Notes under the pieces: model-generated | What the model was told of the DNA's origin: nothing | Database searches by the model: none | Seen by the model: the letters and a program-made list of their open reading frames with translations, nothing else | Assembly (NCBI RefSeq): GCF_014058705.1 | Contig: NZ_CP059692.1 | Span: 2,609,001-2,673,000 of the forward strand | Source: Aureimonas mangrovi | Lineage (GTDB): Bacteria; Pseudomonadota; Alphaproteobacteria; Rhizobiales; Rhizobiaceae | Reading direction: 5' to 3' | Length of the DNA stretch: 64,000 bases | Shown: in pieces, positions 10,243 through 18,792 of the stretch | How the letters are laid out: each line of letters opens with the position of its first letter | Numbering within the stretch: the stretch's first letter is position 1 | Program-made: the position numbers and the translations under genes

Positions 10243-10901
10243 GCCGCCCTGCCAAGCGCGTCGCGGTGATGATCTCCGGGCGCGGCTCCAACATGGGTGC
10301 GCTGGTGGAAGCGGCGAAGGCTCCGGGCTTTCCGGGAACGATCGCCCTCGTCCTCTCCAACAAGCCGGATGCCGGCGGGCTGGAGGCGGCACGCGAGGAG
10401 GGCATCGAGGCCGTCGCGATCGACCAGAAGGCCTACGCCTCGCGCGCCGAGCACGAGGAGGCCGTGGCCGAGGCGATCGAGGCGGCGGGCTGCGAGATCG
10501 TGTGCCTTGCCGGCTACATGCGGCTTCTGACGCCCGCCTTCGTGCAGCGCTTCAAGGGCCGGATGATCAACATCCACCCCTCGCTGCTACCGCTCTTTCC
10601 AGGTCTCGACACGCACCAGCGCGCGCTCGACGCCGGGATGCGCGTCCACGGCTGCACGGTGCACTTCGTGACCGAGGAAATGGACGAGGGGCCGATCATC
10701 GCGCAGGCCGTGATCCCCGTACGCCCCGGCGACAACGCGCAGAACCTCGCGACGCGCCTGCTCGGCGCCGAACACCACCTCTATCCGCATGCGCTGCGGC
10801 TCGTCCTCGACGGACGCGCGCGCATGGAGGGCGAGCGCGCAGTGATCGACATGGAAGAGGCCGACGGCGCCGCGATGCTCGTTTCACCGCAAGCCTCCTG
10901 A
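10239..10901 (+). CDS. purN: Phosphoribosylglycinamide formyltransferase
   Basis: Third step of purine synthesis: transfers formyl from 10-formyl-THF to GAR. 220 residues. It begins with [18 protein letters not shown], the GAR phosphate-binding GRGSN motif. The catalytic region follows with [18 protein letters not shown] (Asn and His) and the Asp of [13 protein letters not shown]. The ATG sits inside the purM stop region (ATGA). Weakly conserved residues run to an Ala/Ser end at 10901, and acetamidase follows after 29 bp. Confidence 0.97.
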   Translation: MSRPAKRVAVMISGRGSNMGALVEAAKAPGFPGTIALVLSNKPDAGGLEAAREEGIEAVAIDQKAYASRAEHEEAVAEAIEAAGCEIVCLAGYMRLLTPAFVQRFKGRMINIHPSLLPLFPGLDTHQRALDAGMRVHGCTVHFVTEEMDEGPIIAQAVIPVRPGDNAQNLATRLLGAEHHLYPHALRLVLDGRARMEGERAVIDMEEADGAAMLVSPQAS

Positions 10902-10930
10902 GGGCCGAGAACCGATCGAAGGGACGCCGC

Positions 10931-11866
10931 ATGACCGCCCATCACCTGCCCGCCTCCGTCGCCAATTGCGCCTGGGGCTTCTTCGACCCGGCGCGTGAGC
11001 CGGTCCTGACGATCGACAGCGGCGAAACGGTCGTCATCGACACCGTGTCCGGAAGCCCCGAAGTCGTCCCTGAGGGCGATTTCATCGTTCCCGAGGCGCT
11101 GCGTGCGATCCATCGCGACGGGCGCATGGAGATGCCGGGCCACATCCTGACGGGTCCCGTCGCGGTGCGCGGCGCGCGTGCGGGCAGCGTTCTGGAAGTC
11201 CGCATCCGCGCGGTCGAGCTCGCGCAGGACTGGGGCTTCAACGCGATCCGGCCGCTCTCCGGCACCCTGCCCTACGACTTCACCGAAAAGCGCATCCTCA
11301 ACATCCCGCTCGACCGCGAGGCGATGACGGCGCAGATGCCCTGGGGCCTGAAGCTGCCGCTCTCGCCCTTCTTCGGGGTGATGGGCGTCGCCCCGCCTCC
11401 GCACTGGGGGAGCATCTCCTCGATCCAGCCGCGCGCCCATGCCGGCAACATCGACAACAAGGAGCTCGTCGCCGGCACGACGCTCTATCTCCCCGTCTTC
11501 AACGAAGGCGCCCTTTTCTCCTGCGGCGACGGCCACGGCGCGCAGGGCGACGGCGAAGTCTGCGTGACGGCGATCGAGACGGCCCTTCGCGGCACGTTCG
11601 AGCTGGTGGTGCGCGACGATCTCGCCTTCACTTATCCGCGCGCCGAGACGCCGACGCACTTCATCACGATGGGCATGGATCCGAGCCTCGACGTCTGCGC
11701 CGAGATGGCGCTGCGCGACATGCTGGACCTCATCGTCGAAACGCGCGGCCTGTCGCGCCACGATGCCTACACGCTCTGCTCACTCGCCGGCGACCTGCGC
11801 GTCACGCAGACCGTCAACGGCTGCAAGGGCATCCACATGATGCTGGCGAAGTCGCTTCTCGCGTAG
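10931..11866 (+). CDS. Acetamidase/formamidase family protein
   Basis: 311-residue member of the FmdA/AmdA family, which hydrolyses short amides (formamide, acetamide) to ammonia and the acid in the cytoplasm. Supporting sequence includes GPVAVRGARAGSVLEVRI, PHWGSISSIQPRAHAGNIDN and the DGHGAQGDGEVCVTAIET segment typical of the family. The start at ATG 10931 follows GAAGGGA. It lies 29 bp after purN on the same strand and is followed by a 10-bp GC hairpin, so it may be the last gene of the purM transcript. The substrate is not certain; a metal- or formate-related role for purN is only speculation. Confidence 0.88.
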   Translation: MTAHHLPASVANCAWGFFDPAREPVLTIDSGETVVIDTVSGSPEVVPEGDFIVPEALRAIHRDGRMEMPGHILTGPVAVRGARAGSVLEVRIRAVELAQDWGFNAIRPLSGTLPYDFTEKRILNIPLDREAMTAQMPWGLKLPLSPFFGVMGVAPPPHWGSISSIQPRAHAGNIDNKELVAGTTLYLPVFNEGALFSCGDGHGAQGDGEVCVTAIETALRGTFELVVRDDLAFTYPRAETPTHFITMGMDPSLDVCAEMALRDMLDLIVETRGLSRHDAYTLCSLAGDLRVTQTVNGCKGIHMMLAKSLLA

Positions 11867-11867
11867 A

Positions 11868-11892
11868 GGCCGGAGGGGCAGACCCTCCGGCC
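11868..11892 (+). terminator. GC-rich hairpin after the acetamidase gene
   Basis: A perfect 10-bp inverted repeat (GGCCGGAGGG / CCCTCCGGCC) with a 5-nt loop starts 1-2 bases after the stop codon. There is no T-run, so it may act as an RNA-stabilising end or a weak terminator; it also lies just beyond the relic encoded on the other strand. Confidence 0.5.
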
Positions 11893-11905
11893 ACGCCGAC
11901 CCGCG

Positions 11906-12118
11906 CTATTCGGCACGCGTCACCCCGCGAAGGCTGATCAGCCCGGTCGGGATCGGCTCGAAGCCCTAGATGCCGGCCGCCAGCACGTAGGGGAACGGCT
12001 GGTGGTAGACGTAGACGATCGGCAGCTTGTCCTGCATCCTGATCCGCATCTCCTGCGCCGACGCGGCCGATACGACGGCCAATAGCGACACCGCCGCGGC
12101 GATCAACGCGAGTTTCAT
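11906..12118 (-). pseudogene. Relic of a family 5 ABC substrate-binding protein: signal peptide joined to the C-terminus
   Basis: The frame begins with a good signal peptide (MKLALIAAAVSLLAVVSAASA) and then goes straight into sequence matching the extreme C-terminus of peptide/nickel-type (SBP family 5) binding proteins: LPIVYVYHQ, then an in-frame TAG at 11966-11968, then GFEPIPTGLISLRGVTRAE and a TAG at 11906-11908. Intact members are about 500 residues, so roughly 450 residues have been lost. The internal TAG stands where the family usually has Lys (VKGF-like). No permease or ATPase genes flank it, so the rest of the transporter is gone or elsewhere. Confidence 0.8.
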
Positions 12119-12229
12119 AGCGAAAGCCTTCCCCGGATCAGGCGGCACGACGATGCGCCTACGACGAAGGCATATCAGTCCAGCGCCTTCCCAAGAGGCA
12201 ATAGACCGATCGCGGCAGCGAGGAGGCCG

Positions 12230-14335
12230 TCAGGCGGGCCTTACCCACACCGCCGTATCGTGGAAGCCGACACCCCCGAAGGGCGCGACCGAATCGGCGC
12301 CGACGAGCGTGTTGATCCCCTCGCCGCGCACGAACGCCGCGTTCGGCCACAGCCCTTCATGGATGACGACACCCGGCTTGGCCGCAGGCGTGACCTTCGC
12401 CGGCATCTCGACCTCGCCGCGGCGATTGCCGACGAGGACAGTCTGGCCGTCCTCTAGGCCCAGCCGATCCGCGTCGTCCGGATGGACCATCAGTTCCGGC
12501 CGCCCCTCGCGGCTCGCCGATCCCTTCGTCTCCGAGAAGCTGGAGTTGAGGAACTGGCGCGCCGGCGAGGTCGCCAGCTTGAAGGGATGCGCCTCGTCCA
12601 CCGGCTCGATCAGCTCGACATGGTCGGGAAAGCGCGGCAACCCATCCACAGGGCCCTGCAGGCCCATCGAGGCGGGCGGGCGGTTCGGCCCGTTCATGCC
12701 GATCCAGTCGGGCGCGAGGCGGAAGCGGCCGCTCTCGTTGTGGAAGCCGCCAAGGAAATGCGCCTCTTCGAAGGATGGCTGCACGTCGATCCAGCGCTCC
12801 GTCTCGAGCCGCTCGAGATCGCCATGTCCACTGATCGTCAACAGCGTGTCCACATGCTCGCGCTCGCTCATGCCGAAGCCCGACCGGTCCGCGACGCCGA
12901 GGCGCCTTGCCAGTTCCTCGACGACGAAATGGTTGGAACGCACGGTCTCGGGCCCATCGACGAGCTTGGGGCCGAACAGGATGTGGCTCTGCCCGCCGGC
13001 GCGGTAGATGTCATCGTGTTCCAGGAACATCGTCGCCGGCAGAACCAGATCGGCCATCTTCGCCGTGTCCGTCATGAACTGCTCGTGGACGGCGACGAAC
13101 AGATCCTCGCGCGCGAAACCCTGCCGCACCAGCCGCTGCTCGGGCGCGACGTTCATCGGATTGGTGTTCTGCACGAGCATCGCCGTCACGGGCGGGCCAC
13201 CGTAGAGCGCTTCCGCGTCGCCCGTCAGCACGCGGCCGATCTTCGACTGGTCGAGATGGCGCACGGCGGGATCGGCGAATTCGTGACCCTCGATCACGCG
13301 CTTGTCCAGCTTCCAGATCGCGCCGTTGTTGTGGAAGGCGCCGCCGCCCTCGCGCTGCCAATGGCCGAAGACCGTGGGCACGCAGAGCGCCGCATGCATG
13401 GCGACCGAGCCGTTTCGCTGGCGGGTGAAGCCGTAGCCGAGGCGGAAGAAGGTGCGCGGCGTCGCGCCCACAAGTGCCGCGAACGCCTCGATCTCCTCGA
13501 CCGAAAGACCGGTGATGGCCGCAGCCCATTGCGGCGTGCGCGAGGCCAGATGCGCCTCCAGCCCGGCCGGATCGTCGGTGTATTTCGCCAGATAGGCGCG
13601 GTCCGCCGTCCCGTCGCGGAAGGCGACGTGCATGACGGCACAGGCGAGCGCGGCGTCCGTGCCGGGCCGCAGCTTCAGCGCCATGTCTGCCTGCTTCATC
13701 GTGGCGTTGTCGTAGATGTCGACCACGACGATCTTCGCGCCGCGCTCCTTGCGGGCGCGGATGGCGTGGGTCATCACGTTGACCTGCGTCGCCACCGCGT
13801 TGGTGCCCCAGATGACGACGCAGTCGGCCAGCGCCATCTCGCGCGGATCGACGCCCATCAGCTTGCCGGTGCCCGCCACGAACCCCGTCCACGCCGTGTT
13901 GGTGCAGATTGAATCGAACGTGTTGGAATAACGCTTGGCGTGGCGCAGGCGGTTGATGCCGTCTCGCTGAACGAGGCCCATCGTGCCGGCGTAGTAGTAG
14001 GGCCAGACGGCTTGCGAGCCGTGCGCGGCCTCGGCCTTGACGAAGGCTTCCGCGATCATGTCGAGCGCGTCGTCCCAGCCGATCTCGCCCCACGAGCCCG
14101 AGCCCTTGGCGCCGGTGCGCCGCATCGGCGTCATCAGACGATCGGGGCTGTGGATGCGCTCGGCGTAGCGTGCGACCTTGGCGCAGATGACGCCGGCCGT
14201 GTAGCTGTTGTCGCCTGCCCCGCGCACCCTGCCGATCGTGCGCGCGTCGAGGATGTCGACCTCCAGCGCGCAGGTGGAGGGGCAGTCGTGCGGGCAGGCC
14301 GTGAAGCCCGTCCTGTGATCGAGCGGCTTGTTCAT
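12230..14335 (-). CDS. Molybdopterin oxidoreductase (DMSO reductase superfamily) with a 4Fe-4S site
   Basis: About 701 residues. The N-terminus has an iron-sulfur motif, Cys14-Cys18-Cys22 (ACPHDCPSTCALEV) plus Cys51 (GVICAK). The Mo-bisMGD domains follow (VVIWGTNAVATQVNVM, QNTNPMNVAPEQ) and a C-terminal molydopterin dinucleotide-binding domain (LMVHPDDADRLGLEDGQTV). A Cys in DSICTNTAWTG is a candidate Mo ligand. No Tat signal or partner subunit is seen, so a cytoplasmic single-subunit enzyme is likely; the substrate is unknown. Starts at 14386 (ATG) and 14398 (TTG) are also open and none has a clear ribosome binding site. The moaD-moaE genes of cofactor synthesis lie 7 kb away. Confidence 0.88.
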   Translation of the reverse strand: MNKPLDHRTGFTACPHDCPSTCALEVDILDARTIGRVRGAGDNSYTAGVICAKVARYAERIHSPDRLMTPMRRTGAKGSGSWGEIGWDDALDMIAEAFVKAEAAHGSQAVWPYYYAGTMGLVQRDGINRLRHAKRYSNTFDSICTNTAWTGFVAGTGKLMGVDPREMALADCVVIWGTNAVATQVNVMTHAIRARKERGAKIVVVDIYDNATMKQADMALKLRPGTDAALACAVMHVAFRDGTADRAYLAKYTDDPAGLEAHLASRTPQWAAAITGLSVEEIEAFAALVGATPRTFFRLGYGFTRQRNGSVAMHAALCVPTVFGHWQREGGGAFHNNGAIWKLDKRVIEGHEFADPAVRHLDQSKIGRVLTGDAEALYGGPPVTAMLVQNTNPMNVAPEQRLVRQGFAREDLFVAVHEQFMTDTAKMADLVLPATMFLEHDDIYRAGGQSHILFGPKLVDGPETVRSNHFVVEELARRLGVADRSGFGMSEREHVDTLLTISGHGDLERLETERWIDVQPSFEEAHFLGGFHNESGRFRLAPDWIGMNGPNRPPASMGLQGPVDGLPRFPDHVELIEPVDEAHPFKLATSPARQFLNSSFSETKGSASREGRPELMVHPDDADRLGLEDGQTVLVGNRRGEVEMPAKVTPAAKPGVVIHEGLWPNAAFVRGEGINTLVGADSVAPFGGVGFHDTAVWVRPA

Positions 14336-14445
14336 TCCGGCACTTATAGCTGCCTTCGCCGCCCGGCCGAAATTCATTTCGCTCATGTCAGCGATCAACG
14401 GCCCGCCGCCCCGCCAAGAGCAGGCTCGCGGGCCGTCATCGAACG

Positions 14446-15558
14446 TCAGGCAGCTTCCGCGTAGCGCGCCAGATCTTCCGGCGTGAGCGCCGGATAATCG
14501 ACATAGCCCTCTGCCCCGCCGGCATAGAACGTGTCCTTGTCGCCCTCGTTCAACGGCGCGCCGACCTTCAGGCGCGTGACGAGATCGGGATTGGCGATGA
14601 AGGGACGGCCGATGCAGACGAGATCGAGCTTCCCGGCCTCCAGTCGTTCGCCGGCTAGATCGGCGTCGTAGCCGTTGTTGCCCATGTAGACGCCGTCGAA
14701 GCGGGCCCGCAGGGCGTCGTAGTCGAAGGCGATGTTGTCGCGTGGGCCGCCCGTCTGACCTTCGATCACGTGCAGATAGGCAAGGCGCCGCTGCGACAGG
14801 GCCTCGACGTAACGCTCGAAGAGCGGCTGCGGATCGGTGTCGGCGAGGTCGTTGGCGGCCGTCACCGGGGAAATCCGGATGCCGACATGCTCGGCATCCC
14901 AGGCATCGACGACCGCATCGACGACCTGGAGCGGGAAGCGCATGCGGTTCTCGATCGAACCGCCATATTCGTCGTCGCGCTTGTTGGCGCCGTCGCGCAG
15001 GAACTGGTCGAGCAGGTAGCCGTTCGCGGAGTGAACCTCGACGCCGTCGAAGCCTGCCGCCCGCGCGTTGCGTGTCGCCCTGACGTAATCGGCGATCAGG
15101 CGGGGCAGTTCGCTCGCCTCCAGCGCGCGCGGCGTGACGTGAGGCTTGAAGCCATCCTCGGTGAACGCCTGCCCTTCGGGCTTGACGGCGGATGGCGCGA
15201 CGGGGAGTTGTCCGCCCTCCTGCAGATCGGGATGGGAGATGCGCCCGACATGCCAGAGCTGCAGGAAGATCTTGCCGCCCTCCGCGTGGACCGCGTCCGT
15301 CACGCGCTTCCAGCCGGCGACGTGCTCGTCGGTGTAGATGCCAGGAGTGAAGGCATATCCCCGCCCTTCGACGGTGATGTTCGTGGCCTCGCTGACGATG
15401 AGCCCCGCGCCCGCGCGTTGACGGTAATACTCGACCTGCAGGTCGCCGACGTCACCCTCGCTCGTCGCGCGCGATCGCGTCAGCGGCGCCATCACGAAGC
15501 GGTTGGAGAGGCGGATCGGTCCGAGATCGAAGGGCTCGAACAGCTTGTGGTCGACCAT
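14446..15558 (-). CDS. Old Yellow Enzyme family alkene reductase
   Basis: FMN-dependent NAD(P)H oxidoreductase of the NemA/OYE group, 370 residues in a TIM barrel. Family marks are LFEPFDLGPIRLSNRFVMAP at the N-terminus, QLWHVGRISHP, GVEVHSANGYLLDQFL with the active-site region, and DDEYGGSIENRMRFPL. Such enzymes reduce activated C=C bonds, nitrate esters or maleimides. The ATG at 15558 follows an AAAGGAT-type ribosome binding site. It is divergent from rlmJ with a 140-bp spacer holding a perfect palindrome at 15666-15680, which suggests a dedicated repressor, although no regulator gene is adjacent. Confidence 0.93.
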   Translation of the reverse strand: MVDHKLFEPFDLGPIRLSNRFVMAPLTRSRATSEGDVGDLQVEYYRQRAGAGLIVSEATNITVEGRGYAFTPGIYTDEHVAGWKRVTDAVHAEGGKIFLQLWHVGRISHPDLQEGGQLPVAPSAVKPEGQAFTEDGFKPHVTPRALEASELPRLIADYVRATRNARAAGFDGVEVHSANGYLLDQFLRDGANKRDDEYGGSIENRMRFPLQVVDAVVDAWDAEHVGIRISPVTAANDLADTDPQPLFERYVEALSQRRLAYLHVIEGQTGGPRDNIAFDYDALRARFDGVYMGNNGYDADLAGERLEAGKLDLVCIGRPFIANPDLVTRLKVGAPLNEGDKDTFYAGGAEGYVDYPALTPEDLARYAEAA

Positions 15559-15665
15559 TCCATATCCTTTCGCTGCAATCTGCCGTCGGTGCCACTGCGG
15601 CTTTGCGTCGGCGGCAACGCCGTCGCATATGGAGGCCGCAAGGGCGCCCGAAGGTGCCGTTCTGG

Positions 15666-15680
15666 TGAACGATCCGTTCA
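15666..15680. promoter_or_regulatory. Palindromic putative operator between OYE and rlmJ
   Basis: Perfect inverted repeat TGAACG-ATC-CGTTCA in the divergent spacer. On the OYE strand it overlaps a TTGAAC hexamer that could serve as a -35 element, and it ends 18 bp before the rlmJ start. OYE genes are often controlled by TetR-type repressors that bind short palindromes, so this is a candidate operator. I could not find a good -10 element. Confidence 0.45.
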
Positions 15681-15698
15681 ATACACAGCAGGCCCGCG

Positions 15699-16547
15699 TT
15701 GAATTACCGCCACGCCTTCCATGCCGGCAATTTCGCCGACGTCCACAAGCATGCGCTCCTGGCGCGGCTCGTCGATTATCTGAAGCGCAAGGAGAAGCCC
15801 TTCCGCGTCTTCGACACCCACGCCGGGCGCGGGCGCTACGACCTTCTGGCCGACGAGGCGCGCCGCACCGGCGAGCACGAAGCCGGCATCTCCGCGCTCC
15901 TCGCTTCGCCCGCCGCAGGCCATCCGCTTCTGGCCGACTACTGCGAGATCGTGCGCGCGCTGCGCGAGGAGACCGGCACGCTCGCCTATCCCGGCTCGCC
16001 GCTTCTCGCACGCCGCCTGATGCGCCGGCAGGACCGGCTTTCGGCCTATGAGCTGCATCCGGAGGATGCTCAGGCCCTGGCGGCGGAGTTTGCCGGCGAC
16101 GTTCAGGTGAAGGCGATCCACCTCGACGGGTGGCTGGCGATGGGCGCGCATCTGCCGCCGAAGGAGCGGCGCGGGCTGGTGCTCGTCGATCCGCCCTTCG
16201 AACAGGCGGGCGAGACCGAGCGGATCGTCGAGGGGGTGGCCAAGGCCCATGCGCGCTGGGGGGGCGGCATCTACGCGCTGTGGTACCCGATCAAGCGCGC
16301 GAGCGAGCGCGAGAAGCTGCATCGGCTGCTTGCCCAAAGCGGCATTCCCGACATCGTCACGGCCGAGTTCTTCCGCGAGCCCTTCGGCCCGGACGAGAAG
16401 CTCGTCGGATCGGGGCTGGCCGTCGTCAACCCGCCCTATATCTTCGCCGAGGAAGCGCGGGCGATCATGGACGCGCTCACGCCGGTTCTCGCCGTGCGCC
16501 CCGGTGCCCATTGTGGCATCATTGCGCTGGCGGCGGAGCGGCGGTGA
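15699..16547 (+). CDS. rlmJ: 23S rRNA (adenine-2030-N6)-methyltransferase
   Basis: SAM-dependent methyltransferase that modifies A2030 of 23S rRNA, 282 residues. The N-terminus NYRHAFHAGNFADVHKHALL is diagnostic for RlmJ. It is followed by the SAM-binding segment FDTHAGRGRYDL and the catalytic N6-methylase motif LVDPPFE (about residues 166-172). The start is a TTG at 15699; no ATG gives the conserved N-terminus. It is divergent from the OYE gene and precedes a small secreted protein gene by 44 bp. Confidence 0.94.
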   Translation: MNYRHAFHAGNFADVHKHALLARLVDYLKRKEKPFRVFDTHAGRGRYDLLADEARRTGEHEAGISALLASPAAGHPLLADYCEIVRALREETGTLAYPGSPLLARRLMRRQDRLSAYELHPEDAQALAAEFAGDVQVKAIHLDGWLAMGAHLPPKERRGLVLVDPPFEQAGETERIVEGVAKAHARWGGGIYALWYPIKRASEREKLHRLLAQSGIPDIVTAEFFREPFGPDEKLVGSGLAVVNPPYIFAEEARAIMDALTPVLAVRPGAHCGIIALAAERR

Positions 16548-16591
16548 TGCGATACAGTGCGGGTCGCCGAATGCGCCCGACAGGAGGGGTC

Positions 16592-17071
16592 ATGCCGAAG
16601 AACCGGATCGCCGCGCTCGCCGCGCTTTGTCTTGCCGTCGCCGCGCCGCTTTCGGCCGGCGCCGCCGATTATCGGACCGTCGTCGTCGAGACGGAGCCGA
16701 TGGTGATGCAGGAAGCGCCGGTGCCGGCCTGCGAGGACCCGCGCGTTCTCGCCCAGATCGAGGACCAGTTCGAATATGGCGCGCCGCGCGTCATCCCTGC
16801 GCCGCTCGAAGTCGCGCAATTCTCCAATCTCTTCGAGCGCGCCTATTTCCCGGTCGGCGGAGACCGCCAGATCGAGCGCCGCTACTGCCAGGGCGAGGCC
16901 GCTATCGCCGGCGTCGACATCAAGGACGGGAACCCGCTGACCACCGTCTACTACGTGATCGAATACCCGATGGGCTACGCCTCCATGGGCTGGCGGGCGG
17001 AAGGCTGCTTCCTCGGCTTCGACAAGTGGAAGGTCTACGGCGCCAACTGCGAATCGCTGCGCCGCTTCTGA
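16592..17071 (+). CDS. Small secreted protein of unknown function
   Basis: 159 residues with a clear signal peptide (IAALAALCLAVAAPLSAGAA, cleavage near residue 27). The mature part is short and acidic, with Cys residues in PACEDPRVL, RRYCQGEA, EGCFLGF and GANCESL, so one or two periplasmic disulfides are likely. The region from LAQIEDQFEYGAP to the C-terminus resembles conserved hypothetical proteins of rhizobia; I do not know a function. The ATG follows a strong AGGAGGGG ribosome binding site. A rho-independent terminator begins 17 bp after the stop. Confidence 0.8.
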   Translation: MPKNRIAALAALCLAVAAPLSAGAADYRTVVVETEPMVMQEAPVPACEDPRVLAQIEDQFEYGAPRVIPAPLEVAQFSNLFERAYFPVGGDRQIERRYCQGEAAIAGVDIKDGNPLTTVYYVIEYPMGYASMGWRAEGCFLGFDKWKVYGANCESLRRF

Positions 17072-17087
17072 TCTTCGAACACCTCCA

Positions 17088-17114
17088 ACGGCCGGGCCCC
17101 TACCCGGCCGTTTT
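17088..17114 (+). terminator. Rho-independent terminator after the small secreted protein
   Basis: Perfect 9-bp stem ACGGCCGGG / CCCGGCCGT (17088-17096 with 17103-17111), 6-nt loop, then TTTT. It separates the rlmJ/secreted-protein transcript from the GST gene. Confidence 0.85.
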
Positions 17115-17129
17115 CATGAAGGGACACCG

Positions 17130-17726
17130 ATGCGCCTCCTCTGTTCGCCTGCCTCCCCCTATTCCGCCAAGGTCCGGCTCGCGGCCGCTCATTGCGACAT
17201 CGCCGTCGAGGACGTGGCGACGGACACGGGAGAGCCGGCGGCGGATTTCCTTTCGGCCAACCCGCTCGGCAAAATCCCGACGCTGGTGCTTGAGGACGGC
17301 ACCGGCATCTACGACAGCCGTGTCATCTGCGAATATCTCGACCGGATGAGCGGCAATCTCCTGATCCCGCAGGGCGACGCCGAATGGCTGCGCGCCAAGC
17401 GCGTCGAGGCGCTGGCGGACGGCATTGTCGATGCGGCCATCCTCGTCGTCTACGAGGCGCGCTTCCGCCCGGAGGAGAAGCGCTTTTCCGGCTGGACCGA
17501 CCGGCAGTGGGCGAAAGCCGAGCGCGGCCTCGATGCGCTGGAGGCCGAGGTGGCCAGGCTGCCGGAAGCGCTCGACATCGGCCATTTCGCGATCGCGGGC
17601 CTGCTCGGCTGGATGGACCTGCGCTTCAAGGGCCAGTGGGACGAGGGGCGCCCCGCGCTCAAGGCGTGGTTCGCCGAGTTCCCGACGCGCTTCCCGGCCT
17701 ACGCTCAGATCGGCCCGCGCGGCTGA
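17130..17726 (+). CDS. Glutathione S-transferase family protein
   Basis: 198 residues. The N-terminal thioredoxin-like domain begins RLLCSPASPYSAKVRLAA, the SPYSAKVR form seen in YibF/GstB-like proteins, and NPLGKIPTL carries the cis-Pro. DSRVICEYLD carries the glutathione gamma-Glu binding Ser region, and an all-helical C-terminal domain follows (HFAIAGLLGWMDLRF). It is probably a cytosolic detoxification or thiol-transfer enzyme; the substrate is unknown. Its transcription start must lie in or just after the preceding terminator. It converges on the porin gene. Confidence 0.9.
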   Translation: MRLLCSPASPYSAKVRLAAAHCDIAVEDVATDTGEPAADFLSANPLGKIPTLVLEDGTGIYDSRVICEYLDRMSGNLLIPQGDAEWLRAKRVEALADGIVDAAILVVYEARFRPEEKRFSGWTDRQWAKAERGLDALEAEVARLPEALDIGHFAIAGLLGWMDLRFKGQWDEGRPALKAWFAEFPTRFPAYAQIGPRG

Positions 17727-17802
17727 GCGACCGCGAAGGGCGAAGCGGCGCGCACCCTCGCGGGCGCGGCCGCGACCCGAGACGATCGGGGCTCTCGGGA
17801 AA

Positions 17803-18459
17803 TCAGAACTTGAGCGCGAGGCCCGCGCGGATCGAGTGCTCGTCGTAGCCCGACGAGATCGTGACGTTGCCGAGATTGTAGTCTTCGGACTCGAAGTCCG
17901 AGTACCTGTACTCGACGCGCGAGGTGATGTTGTCCGTCACCGCCGCCTCGACGCCCGCACCCACCGTGTAGCCGAAATGGGTGTTGGAATCCTGCGCCCC
18001 ACCGAGCGAAAGCTCGTTGCCGGCCACCGCAAGGCCGCCCGTGGCGAAGAGGAGGATCGGATCGTAGGCGATGCCGACTCGTGCGCGCAGCGAACCGAAG
18101 GCCGTCGAATCGGCGCCGATCGGCGTGCCCGTCGCGACGTTGAAGCCGCCGGCTGAAAGATCCGAGGCGCCGATGTCGCCTTCGATGCCGTAGACGAACT
18201 GCTCGGTCTGGAGATTGTAGCCGGCGTAAACGCCGCCAACGAGCCCCTCACCGTCGAAGCTCGCGCCGCCCGCCTGATCGAAATCGGCGAAGTTGTAGCC
18301 CACGAAGCCGCCCGCATACGGGCCGGACCAAGTGTAGACCGAAGGGAATTCGGCCGAAGCCAAAGGAGGTGTGTCCACGATCACAACGTCCGCCGCAGAC
18401 GCGCCGACCGTCATCGCCGCAAGGGCGCCTGCCACACTGAATGCGCGCACGATACGCAT
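17803..18459 (-). CDS. Outer-membrane beta-barrel protein (Omp25/Omp31-like)
   Basis: 218 residues. The signal peptide RAFSVAGALAAMTVGASA ends at AADVV. The mature sequence has YTWSGPYAGGFVGYNFADF, the WSG-Y-GG opening of rhizobial Omp25/31 and RopB proteins. Alternating strands follow, with VYAGYNLQ, YGIEGDIGAS, LRARVGIAYD, VEYRYSDF, and a last strand ending in Phe (AGLALKF), as expected for BAM recognition. Members are major surface proteins, mostly structural. The ATG at 18459 starts the signal peptide; a frame further upstream is not signal-like. It is divergent from uvrC. Confidence 0.9.
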   Translation of the reverse strand: MRIVRAFSVAGALAAMTVGASAADVVIVDTPPLASAEFPSVYTWSGPYAGGFVGYNFADFDQAGGASFDGEGLVGGVYAGYNLQTEQFVYGIEGDIGASDLSAGGFNVATGTPIGADSTAFGSLRARVGIAYDPILLFATGGLAVAGNELSLGGAQDSNTHFGYTVGAGVEAAVTDNITSRVEYRYSDFESEDYNLGNVTISSGYDEHSIRAGLALKF

Positions 18460-18792
18460 CACCCGCAACCACTCCGACCAGACCGCACTGAACGCCGCGG
18501 TCCCTGACAACATCCGCAAGGCGGATGAACGGCCGGATCAAGCCGGACGTTCCGCCTGCCCCTCAGGGGTACGGCTCCGTGACCGGGGCCGTCTTCCCCG
18601 ATATAAGCGCGAGCGCGCGACGCTGCCAATGGCAGGGAAGTGACACTGGTCGGGAATCGAACTTGGCCGGAGCCTCGCGCAAGGAACACGCCTCGCAAGG
18701 GTGAAATCGCGCCCGCGAACCGACATATAGGAGCGGCAGGATTGACCGCGCCGCACGCGCCCCTGCCCGCAATGCCCCATGCATGGACCAAG
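18460..18792. other. Divergent spacer between the porin gene and uvrC
   Basis: 333 bp that must hold both promoters. The uvrC frame stays open back to a GTG at 18640 but that stretch does not look conserved. I see no recognisable gene, tRNA or clear consensus promoter here. Confidence 0.5.

Noticed and set aside
11966-12118. The short frame with a signal peptide as a genuine small secreted protein.
   Set aside because: The mature part matches the extreme C-terminus of SBP family 5 proteins and continues to match after the in-frame TAG, so a relic is the better reading.
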